Assembly (NCBI RefSeq): GCF_900105165.1
Contig: NZ_LT629740.1
Location: 3,472,001 to 3,536,000, forward strand
Source of the DNA: Mucilaginibacter mallensis
GTDB taxonomy: Bacteria; Bacteroidota; Bacteroidia; Sphingobacteriales; Sphingobacteriaceae
Direction: 5' to 3'
DNA: 64,000 bases
Under the pieces are notes generated by a model. That model was not told the origin of the DNA, did not search any database, and saw only the letters and a program-made list of their open reading frames with translations. This document shows positions 17,681 to 25,418 of this stretch, piece after piece; position 1 is the stretch's first letter; every line of letters begins with the position of its first letter. The translations under genes and the position numbers were made by a program.

Positions 17681-18418
17681 TCATAGAAAAGTAACTACGT
17701 ATGAAATTATATTTAAGAAACAGTGTAAGAGTAACCCCCAAAAAAAACCATTTCTAAATCTGATATATGTAAGTCCCCAGCCAAGGCATATTTGCGGCAA
17801 TACATAAATGGGATATAAAAAAAAGATTGGCCATTGAATAGGGCTATAATTGGTAATATGTACCAGGCCAAACAAAGCGATAGAACTAATATTTATAAAT
17901 GTTTTATACTTATTGTCAACTTGTGAAAGATTCGCTGGCATCCATTTTACAATAATTAAAAACAGTGCAATTGCAATCAATAAACGTGTTGCGAACGCCC
18001 AATCTATATATTGCAGAGTATATATTTTTCCGCTAAAAAAAAGCATAGCTAATGACAGGGCAATTGCTATATGATATTTATTTAATGATAATGGTAACCT
18101 GAATATGGTTTCTTCGATCAACGGGCCTAATAAACCCATCACTAATGCCCCCTTCACAAGACCAAATTTTGTAAATTCGACCTTTAGCTGGGTTGTATCT
18201 TGATTGTGAATGTTTTTAAAATGTAGAACATTTGATACAATAAAGTCTGTTCCTAAGATTATTAGCCCAGATAAGACTATTAACAAAAATATAAAGAAAT
18301 ACGTCATAAATAGTAAGACCAATTTTTCCCGAATTTTTTTGTTCTGGAAAACGATCAAATTCGGGTAGTTCTTAAAATCCAATATTTCTTCTGCAAATTT
18401 ATTTATTGTCTCTTCCAT
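17681..18418 (-). CDS. CPBP-family intramembrane protease, probable immunity or processing protein
   Basis: Polytopic membrane protein of 245 residues with about six hydrophobic segments. The three CPBP (Abi/CAAX) motifs are present: EETIFRLPL near 102-110 (the EExxxR glutamates), FGLVHITNY near 183-191 and LLLHCFLNIIS near 231-241. In lactic-acid bacteria, members beside bacteriocin genes confer self-immunity; others process prenylated proteins. Being sandwiched between double-glycine peptides and their exporter favours immunity here. A second diverged CPBP gene lies upstream in the same cluster, which fits one protein per peptide or a duplication. The role is inferred from context. Confidence 0.82.
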   Translation of the reverse strand: MEETINKFAEEILDFKNYPNLIVFQNKKIREKLVLLFMTYFFIFLLIVLSGLIILGTDFIVSNVLHFKNIHNQDTTQLKVEFTKFGLVKGALVMGLLGPLIEETIFRLPLSLNKYHIAIALSLAMLFFSGKIYTLQYIDWAFATRLLIAIALFLIIVKWMPANLSQVDNKYKTFINISSIALFGLVHITNYSPIQWPIFFLYPIYVLPQICLGWGLTYIRFRNGFFWGLLLHCFLNIISYVVTFL

Positions 18419-18589
18419 AAATTAAATTATCGAGAGAATATGAATCAGTGTAATTGACTTATAACGTGCCATAGATAGTAAAAAATGGATCAATTTTCAT
18501 GGTCTTGCATAAATACTGAATGCTTGCAAAAAATAAGCAAAACGGATCATCACGATATGGAATATACTTGAAGTTTGAAGGAAGATAGA

Positions 18590-18712
18590 CTATTTGCTCT
18601 TATATCCTTTTTCAAATCCGTGCATAAAATCCTTATAGTTAAGGATAAACAGGACGATTATAACAAGTAATATTATAATCATTCCATAGCGAAAATATTT
18701 TTTTGAAGCCAT
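18590..18712 (-). CDS. 40-aa single-span membrane peptide
   Basis: The minus-strand frame from the ATG at 18710-18712 encodes 40 residues: MASKKYFRYGMIIILLVIIV, then LFILNYKDFMHGFEKGYKSK. It has one membrane helix flanked by basic residues and a polar C-terminus. There is no double-glycine leader, so it is not an obvious export substrate. It sits between the two CPBP protease genes in the same orientation. Small single-span proteins in bacteriocin loci often act in immunity or as exporter accessory subunits. I recall no named family, and the function is unknown. Confidence 0.55.
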   Translation of the reverse strand: MASKKYFRYGMIIILLVIIVLFILNYKDFMHGFEKGYKSK

Positions 18713-18763
18713 TGCGATTGATTTTTTATTCAATTATGATAGTAATAGATATAATACTTAATA

Positions 18764-19474
18764 TTAGTAGTGCTTAGAAAACTGAACTAACATCACCGGA
18801 ACGTCAATTAAAATATGCATTAAAATTGCATATACTATCCCCATGTTGACTCTGATGTATCCCAAAATAAGCCCAGCGAAAATTTGAGGTAAAACCAAGA
18901 AAATATAAAAATAAAATATACTGATATGTAACGTTCCATAGTTACCAAGGTGAGCGAATCCAAACAATACTGCAGAAATAACAAAAGGCCATTGACCAAG
19001 CTGTTTCGTATCATGTAGTACTACTGTTGCTAACAACGCCCCCAGCCCACAAAAGAGAAAGAGCACCAATGATACGTTAAAGGTGTAATTTAATTTATAA
19101 AAGCTTATTAACGCATAAAGCAATATTACAGTAAGTGAAATGACGACGTTATGCCAATTATATATCAAATGCAATCTAAAAATAACTTCTTCTACTATTG
19201 GCATTATTAATAACACTAACAAAAATTGATAATAGCCATAAAGCATATTTACTTTATTCAATTTTGAATGGAAAATATCCATTGGGTTTTTATATCCTGA
19301 TATTAAAGGTATAATCGCCGTGATAGCGTTAGATAGTGGAGCGACGATAAATAATCCTAAAAAATAAATTAATAGAACTTGCCAAAATAACTTTGATTTA
19401 CTGAATTGAAGCGATTCGTTATTTGAAAGAGGAGATTTATAGAATAGATAAATATTCTTTGCAATTGTCAACAT
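18764..19474 (-). CDS. second CPBP-family intramembrane protease
   Basis: Membrane protein of 236 residues with the same three CPBP motifs as its neighbour: VEEVIFRLHL near 95-104, FGFAHLGNY near 171-179 and LMHILIDVPV near 217-226. Both copies share the layout (N-terminal span, EExxFR in span three or four, two histidine motifs) but are clearly diverged in sequence. That indicates an old duplication or independent recruitment. It is the first gene after the precursor-peptide terminator at 19485-19518, so it may be expressed at a lower level than the peptides. Probable bacteriocin immunity protein by context. Confidence 0.82.
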   Translation of the reverse strand: MLTIAKNIYLFYKSPLSNNESLQFSKSKLFWQVLLIYFLGLFIVAPLSNAITAIIPLISGYKNPMDIFHSKLNKVNMLYGYYQFLLVLLIMPIVEEVIFRLHLIYNWHNVVISLTVILLYALISFYKLNYTFNVSLVLFLFCGLGALLATVVLHDTKQLGQWPFVISAVLFGFAHLGNYGTLHISIFYFYIFLVLPQIFAGLILGYIRVNMGIVYAILMHILIDVPVMLVQFSKHY

Positions 19475-19484
19475 AATTTAAAAA

Positions 19485-19518
19485 TAAAAAATGGGTAATA
19501 ATAATTACCCATTTTAAA
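19485..19518 (-). terminator. intrinsic terminator between precursor peptide and downstream genes
   Basis: A hairpin with stem AAAATGGGTAA/TTACCCATTTT is followed on the minus strand by a T-rich run (TTTTTTATTTTT). It lies directly after the 57-aa precursor gene. It would allow high expression of the peptides and partial read-through into immunity and export genes. Confidence 0.75.
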
Positions 19519-19525
19519 GTAACAT

Positions 19526-19699
19526 CTAAACCCAAGGGAAAAATAATGTAGTTGCCACATTTACCACTGCTGCAATGCCGTGGCCGATAGCGTAACCAAC
19601 TTTCTCTGGGAGAGTGTTTCCTGGAACTGTTCCACCATTGAGTTCGCGCATTTCTGACAGCGAAAGCTCATCTAAATTGTATTCACTGAATGTTTTCAT
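19526..19699 (-). CDS. double-glycine leader precursor peptide (57 aa), bacteriocin-like
   Basis: The frame from the ATG at 19697-19699 encodes 57 residues. Residues 1-23 form a classical double-glycine leader (YNLDELSLSEMRELNGG) with the hydrophobic spacing expected for C39 peptidases. The predicted 34-residue mature peptide begins TVPGNTLPEKVGYAIGHG and ends in a hydrophobic WV. It contains one GxxxG motif (GYAIG), the helix-packing motif of class IIb two-peptide bacteriocins, and no cysteine. A second double-glycine peptide is encoded just upstream on the same strand. It could also be a signalling peptide rather than a toxin. Confidence 0.75.
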   Translation of the reverse strand: MKTFSEYNLDELSLSEMRELNGGTVPGNTLPEKVGYAIGHGIAAVVNVATTLFFPWV

Positions 19700-19838
19700 A
19701 ATAAGCTATTAATTTATTTAATAATTAGATTGGGTTTAAAGCAAATTTCATTTTTAACTTCAAATTGTTAAATGTATCCGTGTGAAGAAAAACGCTTTGC
19801 CACAAATTATCGAGGAACGATCTCTCAATTCTCAATAA

Positions 19839-20045
19839 TCATTTTATGCCAGCCACAAACCCGCGTACAAGACCAGCTGCTAAACCAAGTCCACCGGCAG
19901 CGACTACACCAGCTGGTGTAGAATTAAGCACCGAAATTGCAGTGTCTACAAGGGTTCCGAAGAGTGACCCGCCATCAATACTAACAGTCTGATCTTGTGA
20001 CAATTCAGTCAAATCGTATTGCTTTAAATTAAATGATTGTATCAT
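19839..20045 (-). CDS. double-glycine leader precursor peptide (68 aa), bacteriocin-like
   Basis: First gene of the cluster. A 26-residue leader (FNLKQYDLTELSQDQTVSIDGG part) ends in Gly-Gly and resembles the leader of the 57-aa neighbour (F..YDL/NLDELS pattern). The 42-residue core starts SLFGTLVDTAISVLNS and continues through a glycine/alanine-rich helix (AAGGLGLAAGLVRG) with a GxxxG motif (GLAAG) to FVAGIK. A cationic end and hydrophobic helix suit a pore-forming class II bacteriocin. With the 34-residue partner it would make a class IIb pair. It starts about 43 nt downstream of a predicted promoter at 20096-20127. Confidence 0.78.
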   Translation of the reverse strand: MIQSFNLKQYDLTELSQDQTVSIDGGSLFGTLVDTAISVLNSTPAGVVAAGGLGLAAGLVRGFVAGIK

Positions 20046-20084
20046 ATTATTTTGTAAAGGCTCTCTTACTTTTTCGCACTATGC

Positions 20085-20127
20085 GTGGGTTTCAGAAAAG
20101 GTAAGCCCACATCAATATTTGGCCAAA
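20085..20127 (-). promoter_or_regulatory. promoter of the peptide operon with overlapping inverted repeat
   Basis: On the minus strand TTTG (20124-20127) is spaced 20 nt from TACCTTTT (20096-20103), close to the Bacteroidota TTTG/TAnnTTTG pattern. An inverted repeat GTGGGTTT...AAGCCCAC (20085-20110) spans the -7 box and the expected start site. It is a plausible operator for the divergent XRE regulator at 20227. Confidence 0.5.
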
Positions 20128-20226
20128 GTTGATTAACACAATATAGAGGGTTTTTCGCCACAATAATATCAAAACTTCTTTTATTATATCAAATATCTCT
20201 ATATTTGAAACACCTAAGCTATATTA

Positions 20227-20607
20227 ATGATACCAAAGAACAAATTAAAACAATTGAGGGTTGCCTCCGGCTTATCCCAAAAATCACTTGCCGATAAATT
20301 ATTTATAAGTCAAAATGCTTATTGTTTAATAGAAAAAGGTACTACAAAACTTGATGAGTCACGAATAAAACAACTCGGGAAAATATTTAATGTGCCCTTA
20401 TCTGAATTAATATCCGAATCGAATCCCCAAAACGGCATATTTGAAAACAATAGTACTGCTGGGCCAGACGATTCCAAGCTAAATTATTATCTAGTAGAAC
20501 AATTAGTTGACCAACTGTCTAAAAAAGATGACTTGATCCTGAAATTATCATCTCAGGTGGATTTTTTATTGAAAGATATGCATAAATCTAATGAGCAAAA
20601 ACTTTAA
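20227..20607 (+). CDS. XRE-family helix-turn-helix regulator of the peptide cluster
   Basis: Cytoplasmic DNA-binding protein of 126 residues. Residues 5-62 form an HTH-XRE domain: LKQLRVASGLSQKSLADKL, then ISQNAYCLIEKGTTKLDESR and IKQLGKIFNVPLSELI. The C-terminal 40 residues (LVEQLVDQLSKKDDLILKLS onward) look like a coiled coil for dimerisation. It is transcribed divergently from the double-glycine peptide operon across a 180-bp spacer with a candidate operator. A TATATTTG at 20200-20207 fits its own -7 element, and two ATATCAAA copies 20 bp apart lie just upstream. Repressor or activator of the peptide genes by context. Confidence 0.85.
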   Translation: MIPKNKLKQLRVASGLSQKSLADKLFISQNAYCLIEKGTTKLDESRIKQLGKIFNVPLSELISESNPQNGIFENNSTAGPDDSKLNYYLVEQLVDQLSKKDDLILKLSSQVDFLLKDMHKSNEQKL

Positions 20608-20611
20608 ATTA

Positions 20612-20878
20612 CTATTCTAGTCTAAAAAGTAGACTATCAGGTTGCAATTGGTCAAGGTATTTATTCAGTTTGATGATTTCTTCCCGGCTTCCTTTTGCCA
20701 TTCCTTTGTTTGAATTCCAGTTACCCGGTTCTATACTACGTTTAATTGAAAGATCAATTCGGCTTCCATTAACGGTAATCCTTGCATAGATTGGGGTTTT
20801 GCCGTCATTAGTGGCCTTGTACTTTCTTAGGTAAAAAATAACGCCAAAGGTGTTGTTTACTGTTTTCATATTCGTCAA
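20612..20878 (-). pseudogene. truncated tyrosine integrase (N-terminal arm-binding domain only)
   Basis: The 88-residue product (TFGVIFYLRKYKATNDGKTP, then IYARITVNGSRIDLSIKR, EPGNWN, KLNKYLDQL) is the N-terminal Arm-DNA-binding domain of Bacteroidota site-specific integrases. These are normally about 400 residues, so the core-binding and catalytic R..H.R..Y domains are absent. It points away from tRNA-Pro, and the tRNA lies about 300 bp behind its start, the normal layout for an island integrated in a tRNA. The peptide cluster lies beyond the truncated end. It is the remnant of the mobilising enzyme of an island that can no longer excise by itself. Confidence 0.8.
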
Positions 20879-21109
20879 TTATTAAGTTACAGATAGCATC
20901 AGATTGACAGTCTTTAGCGGCTTTTGCATTGGGAGGCAATTTGCCGGGTTTTTAAACCCATATCAAAAGGGGCTAAAAACAATCAAAATAAACTAATCAA
21001 TTGACTATAAAATACTTAATTTACTATTTGTACCCAAATATAAAATATAAATTTGGGGCACCGAATAGGGCACATTTTCTTTGATATAACTTGAATAAAT
21101 TGGGCTGGA

Positions 21110-21152
21110 ATAAAATAAAAAACCCCTTAAATCATACGATTTAAGGGGTTTT
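21110..21152 (-). terminator. intrinsic terminator after tRNA-Pro
   Basis: A perfect hairpin (AACCCCTTAAATC...GATTTAAGGGGTT, 21121-21150) is followed on the minus strand by a T-rich tract. It lies 26 bp past the tRNA 3' end. Confidence 0.8.
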
Positions 21153-21177
21153 ACCGACTCGATTGGTATCGCTTTTG

Positions 21178-21251
21178 TCGGGATGGCAGGATTCGAACCT
21201 GCGGCCTCCACATCCCAAATGTGGCGCGATACCGGGCTACGCTACATCCCG
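21178..21251 (-). tRNA. tRNA-Pro (anticodon UGG)
   Basis: Read on the minus strand, the 74-nt cloverleaf has acceptor arms CGGGATG and CATCCCG plus discriminator A. The anticodon arm CCACA-TTTGGGA-TGTGG places TGG in the loop, and the T arm is GCAGGTTCGAATCCTGC. CCA is not encoded. The truncated integrase nearby suggests the 3' end served as an attachment site. A good promoter lies just upstream and a terminator just downstream, so it is a single-gene unit. Confidence 0.95.
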
Positions 21252-21261
21252 AAAGGGAATG

Positions 21262-21292
21262 CAAAGGTAAGCTTTAAAATTATTGATGCAAA
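21262..21292 (-). promoter_or_regulatory. promoter of tRNA-Pro
   Basis: On the minus strand TTTG (21289-21292) and TACCTTTG (21262-21269) are separated by 19 nt, a near-perfect Bacteroidota housekeeping promoter about 10 nt upstream of the tRNA. The rest of the spacer up to 21559 shows nothing else I can name. Confidence 0.75.
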
Positions 21293-21559
21293 TCTTTTTT
21301 TAAATAGTTTTTCCATAATTATTGAGGCTGTAAAACGGTCCATTTTGCTTCAATAGATGAAGCGTAAAACCCCATTGAATCCCCAGCTTCTTAAGTGTCT
21401 GTGCAACAATTATATGACATAAAAGCAACATTTATATGACAAACCTATTTTGATTAAACATTCGCTGTATTTTCACATCAAATCCTAAATAGAATATTTA
21501 TCACTAATGCTATAACACCTGATATTTTATTCTTTTACCGGTATTATAATTAAACAGGC

Positions 21560-22420
21560 ATGAAAAAAGTATTATCCATATCAAAATCAGTTACACTTTT
21601 AATCATTTTAACCTGCATATATAGTAACCTGAGAGCCCAAAAAACAGAAAGTGTACAGGCAGGCAATTTATGGGCGCCATCAACAGTAAAAATTGATGGT
21701 AAGCTTACAGAATGGGGCATCACTTTACAGGCTTATAATAAAACTGTAAAGCTTTGGTATACCATTGCCAATGATGATAAGAATATTTACCTCGCCATAA
21801 AATCAACCGATATGGATAATAACAATAAAATTTTAGCCGGCGGGATAAGCTTCATATTGAATACTGCTGGTAAAAAAAAGGACAAGAATGCATTTAATAT
21901 CACCTACCCTATGGTAAGTCATACAGGTGGCGGTGGACGCGGCGGGCGCTCAAAAAGAGGCTTTGGTCAACAGGATACCCCGGATACTGCCTCTATTGTC
22001 GAACTGCAAAAACAAACATTGGCTACAGCCAAAGAGCTAAGCGCTTTAGGATTTAAGGATATTACCGATACCGTCATATCTATTTATAACGAATACAGTA
22101 TTAAAGCGGTAGCAAACATTGATGATAAGGGGATTTTTGTTTATGAATTATCCATCCCGTTAAAGTTACTGGATGTTGCGCCCGGCGATCAAAAAGAGAT
22201 AGCTTATGACATTAAAGTTAATGGCTTACAACTTGGCAGTAACAGCATTAGTATAGGCGGTGGCAATCGAATTAGCGGCGGTGGAGGCGGCTTCGGTGGA
22301 GGGTTTGGCGGCGGCGGAGGGCCAACTTTTGGAGGCGGTAAAAGTTTGGATGTGTCGGATATGATGAGTCCGACAGATTTTTGGGGTAAATACACATTGG
22401 CTACAGGCCCAACTAAATAA
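21560..22420 (+). CDS. secreted glycine-rich protein with CBM9/DOMON-like N-terminal fold
   Basis: A 286-residue exported protein with a signal peptide (to about residue 26, ending LRAQ). Residues 30-120 (LWAPSTVKIDGKLTEWG; TIANDDKNIYLAIKSTDMDN; GISFILNTAGK) resemble CBM9/DOMON-type sandwich domains that open with KIDGKLTEW. Two glycine-rich stretches, GGGGRGGRSKRG near 128-139 and a longer run near 232-263, look like flexible linkers. The C-terminus returns to ordered sequence. It lies 15 bp before a TonB-receptor-like beta-barrel gene, so the two probably form an outer-membrane pair. The ligand is unknown. Confidence 0.6.
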   Translation: MKKVLSISKSVTLLIILTCIYSNLRAQKTESVQAGNLWAPSTVKIDGKLTEWGITLQAYNKTVKLWYTIANDDKNIYLAIKSTDMDNNNKILAGGISFILNTAGKKKDKNAFNITYPMVSHTGGGGRGGRSKRGFGQQDTPDTASIVELQKQTLATAKELSALGFKDITDTVISIYNEYSIKAVANIDDKGIFVYELSIPLKLLDVAPGDQKEIAYDIKVNGLQLGSNSISIGGGNRISGGGGGFGGGFGGGGGPTFGGGKSLDVSDMMSPTDFWGKYTLATGPTK

Positions 22421-22435
22421 TAGTTCTGATCACGG

Positions 22436-25291
22436 ATGAAAAAATTATACCTATTGCTGGTTATAACATTATTAACGCAGGCTTTATTTGCTCAGCGTGG
22501 AGGGGGAAGAAGCGGATCAGCCAGGGGACCCTCTACCCCGCTCTCGCCGCCTATTGCGCTCAGAGAAGTGAGCGGCATTGTAAAGGATACATCCGACAAT
22601 ACAGTTATCGGCGCCATTATCACCTTAAAATCAAAAACTGATACTTTAAGAACAGCCACCAATACCGATGGTGTATTCGTACTGAAAAATGTAAAGGCAG
22701 CCACCTTTGTGCTTACTATTTCTGAGATCGGCTTTGCGACAACAACCCGTAAATACCTCAATAATGACGCGGTTAAGCATATTGTCTTAGACCCCATTGT
22801 GCTTAAGCCCGAAAATAATATGCTTAAAACCGTAAATATTAACGGCACACCAAGCATCACCTATAAAACAGATACCGTTGAGTATAAGGCCAGCGATTAT
22901 AAAGTACGCGAAAATGCCACTGTTGACGAACTGCTCAAAAAAATGGAAGGCATGGAAGTAGGATCTGACGGTACGTTAACCCACCAGGGTCAGCAGGTAA
23001 TGAAAGCCCGATTGAATGGCAAAGACTATGCTGGCGGCAACGTGGCCCAGGCTATACAGACTCTGCCTGCCGATATAGTTGATAAGATACAAATAGTTGA
23101 TGACTATGGCGATGAAGCAGCCCGTACAGGTGTTAAAGACGGTAACCCGCAAAAGGTATTGAATATTACTACGCGTGCCGATAGATCGGTTGGTAATATT
23201 GCCCGCCTTACCGCAGGCGAAGGCAGCGACAGCAGGTATGACGACCGTGTTTTTGGCCAGCGTATTGATGCTAACCAGCAAATTGGTGTAATTGCCAATT
23301 TCCGTAATACGGTGAACGGCGTTGCCAGCACAGGCCTCAACGGTGCCAGCAATGGCTCCTTAGGCAGCCAAAGCAGCAGCGGCGGCAGCGGAGGTACTAC
23401 AAAAGCCGGCGGGCCTGCCTTTAATTACCGCGATGACTGGGGCAAAAAAATAGAGGTGAACATGAGTTATACTTATGCCTATAATGATGTTTACTCCATC
23501 AATAATAGCGTAGGTAAGCAATATAGCTCATTAGGCAATACCAATTTCACTAACAACAGTACCGGGAACAACAACAGCAAAACTCATACGGCCAGCTTCG
23601 ATATGGAGTATAATATCGACAGCGCCAATTACATGAGGTTTACACCTACCTACAGCTTTTCGGGTACTAACAGCGATAATTTATCGCAGTATTACCAAAC
23701 CGGGGTAATTAACCAAACATCGCTTAACAATAATGGCAGTACCTCGTCATCACCTACGTATGGTGCTGTGCTGTTTTATCAGCATATATTTAAAAAGAAA
23801 CGCAGGAATATCTCACTGCAGTTGAGCTATACCCATTCTGATGCGCAAATGAATAGCATGCAGGAAGATAGTATCCTTTATTACCGGGATACCATTACTA
23901 CCGGCACACCATTCCTGGATTCGCTGGTACACCGGGTTATTCAGCGCGGGAGTTTAACCAACAGCTATCGGGCCAGTTTAACTTATGTTGAGCCGGTAGG
24001 TCCGCTTTCGCAATTTGAATTTAATGCGCAATATATTTACCGGGGATATAATAACAATGCTTATACCGATAATGTTGATAGCCTGGGCCGCACCTTCCAA
24101 ATTGACAGTTTAACCAATGTTTACCACTATTCCTTTGCTGAAACGCGCATCGCTTTGAATTACCGGATCAACAAGCCTAAGTATAGCCTATCATTGGGCG
24201 TTACGGCTATCCCAACCCTTTTACAAGGCGAGCGGCAGGGATATGCAGGAACAGTAGATCATTCTGACTTTAATTTGATACCTATTTTCAGGTATATGTA
24301 CATGTGGTCGCGGCAGGAAAGGTTTTCCATAAATTATTCAGGCACACCAACTGAGCCTACTTTTAATGAGCTGCAACCCTTTACCGATCTTACAAATCCG
24401 CAAAACCCTGTAATAGGTAATCCTGATCTTAAACCATCGTTCACCCATTCCATTAACGCTATTTATAACGATTATATAGCTAATTCGCAGTTTAATGTGT
24501 CAGCAAATGTTAATGCCTCGTTTGTTAATAACCAGGTTGTAACCAATAACATCCTCACGCCAACTATCGTCACCAAAAGAAATCCTACCACAGGAGAAAC
24601 CTTACGCGATACCAGCTTAATACCCTACACCCATTATACCAATCTAAATGGCGCTTATACTGTAAGCGGAAATTATAATGTTGCCAAACAATATGATGAC
24701 CGTAAATACAATCTCGAACTGAATGGCAACGTAACTTATGGCCGCAACATAGCCATGAGCAATAATGTGGAGAGCTTCTCCTCCACCTGGCGGTTTAACG
24801 AGCGCTTCGGCCCGAGAATTGATCCTAACGATTGGCTGGAAGTAAATCCTTATGTTTCCTATAATGTTACCACATCATCAAACAGTTTGCCCGATGCATT
24901 GGACAATAACACCAAAACACTGGCTCTAAGTGTTGACGGCAAAGTGTACTTTCTGCAAACATGGATGATAGGCTACAGCGCGAGCAAAAACTATGTGACA
25001 GGCATCAGCTCAAACGTTACCAAGAACCCATTTGTAGTGAATGCTTATTTCGAGAAAGAGTTTTTTAAGAAAAGAAATGGCATCCTGAGCGTGCAATTTT
25101 TTGATATACTCGACCAGAACAACTTCATAAACCGGGTAATTACTCCAACAGGTTATACAGATACCAAAACCAATGCCTTAAGCCGCTATGTAATGGTAAG
25201 CTTCAGGATGAACCTGCAACAATGGAGCGGCGCACCCAAACGCCATGGCAAGCTAATGCAGCGCAGAGGTGATGGTAGTTTTATTGAGTGA
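22436..25291 (+). CDS. outer-membrane beta-barrel protein with carboxypeptidase-regulatory-like domain
   Basis: A 951-residue outer-membrane protein. After a signal peptide ending in LFAQ comes an RG-rich segment (RGGGRSGSARG). Residues 45-130 form a carboxypeptidase-regulatory-like domain (VSGIVKDTSDNTVIGAIITL). A plug-like domain near 140-235 carries YKTDTVEYKASDYKVRENAT and KIQIVDDYGDEAARTG, and a long beta-barrel follows. The plug motifs place it in the outer-membrane beta-barrel family 3 group rather than SusC: there is no SusD partner and no SusC signature. It is preceded by the glycine-rich secreted gene with a 15-bp gap. Possible roles are adhesion, peptide uptake or surface display. 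Confidence 0.8.
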   Translation: MKKLYLLLVITLLTQALFAQRGGGRSGSARGPSTPLSPPIALREVSGIVKDTSDNTVIGAIITLKSKTDTLRTATNTDGVFVLKNVKAATFVLTISEIGFATTTRKYLNNDAVKHIVLDPIVLKPENNMLKTVNINGTPSITYKTDTVEYKASDYKVRENATVDELLKKMEGMEVGSDGTLTHQGQQVMKARLNGKDYAGGNVAQAIQTLPADIVDKIQIVDDYGDEAARTGVKDGNPQKVLNITTRADRSVGNIARLTAGEGSDSRYDDRVFGQRIDANQQIGVIANFRNTVNGVASTGLNGASNGSLGSQSSSGGSGGTTKAGGPAFNYRDDWGKKIEVNMSYTYAYNDVYSINNSVGKQYSSLGNTNFTNNSTGNNNSKTHTASFDMEYNIDSANYMRFTPTYSFSGTNSDNLSQYYQTGVINQTSLNNNGSTSSSPTYGAVLFYQHIFKKKRRNISLQLSYTHSDAQMNSMQEDSILYYRDTITTGTPFLDSLVHRVIQRGSLTNSYRASLTYVEPVGPLSQFEFNAQYIYRGYNNNAYTDNVDSLGRTFQIDSLTNVYHYSFAETRIALNYRINKPKYSLSLGVTAIPTLLQGERQGYAGTVDHSDFNLIPIFRYMYMWSRQERFSINYSGTPTEPTFNELQPFTDLTNPQNPVIGNPDLKPSFTHSINAIYNDYIANSQFNVSANVNASFVNNQVVTNNILTPTIVTKRNPTTGETLRDTSLIPYTHYTNLNGAYTVSGNYNVAKQYDDRKYNLELNGNVTYGRNIAMSNNVESFSSTWRFNERFGPRIDPNDWLEVNPYVSYNVTTSSNSLPDALDNNTKTLALSVDGKVYFLQTWMIGYSASKNYVTGISSNVTKNPFVVNAYFEKEFFKKRNGILSVQFFDILDQNNFINRVITPTGYTDTKTNALSRYVMVSFRMNLQQWSGAPKRHGKLMQRRGDGSFIE

Positions 25292-25396
25292 GATTAGAGG
25301 TTGGAGGTTAGTGATTAGAGATTAGGTTTAATTTGGTGAGATGTTAATAAAGTCATCCCTAACTAATCTCTAACCTCGAATCACAAATCTCTAACC
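25291..25396. repeat. heptad-unit inverted repeat upstream of rnr
   Basis: The left arm (25291-25325) reads as the heptamers AGATTAG, AGGTTGG, AGGTTAG, TGATTAG, AGATTAG. The right arm (25357-25396) carries their complements (TAATCTC, TAACCTC, AAATCTC). A hairpin with a loop of about 30 nt can form in the short spacer before rnr. A TATCTTTG at 25406-25413 fits a -7 element only 6 bp from the rnr start. Confidence 0.7.
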
Positions 25397-25418
25397 ACAA
25401 TTCCCTATCTTTGCATTA

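Noticed and set aside
14185..20045. Lanthipeptide or sactipeptide cluster
   Set aside because: No LanB/C/M, radical SAM or other modification enzyme is present; the cores lack the expected Cys, so unmodified class II peptides fit better.
21005..21211. 68-codon frame on the minus strand overlapping tRNA-Pro
   Set aside because: It runs through the tRNA 3' half and the terminator hairpin, so it is a by-product of those sequences.
22204..22395. Proline-rich frame opposite the glycine-rich gene
   Set aside because: Antisense of glycine codons gives proline runs; no independent support.
25291..25396. CRISPR-like short repeats
   Set aside because: The units are 7 nt with no spacers, in opposed orientation, and no cas genes are present.
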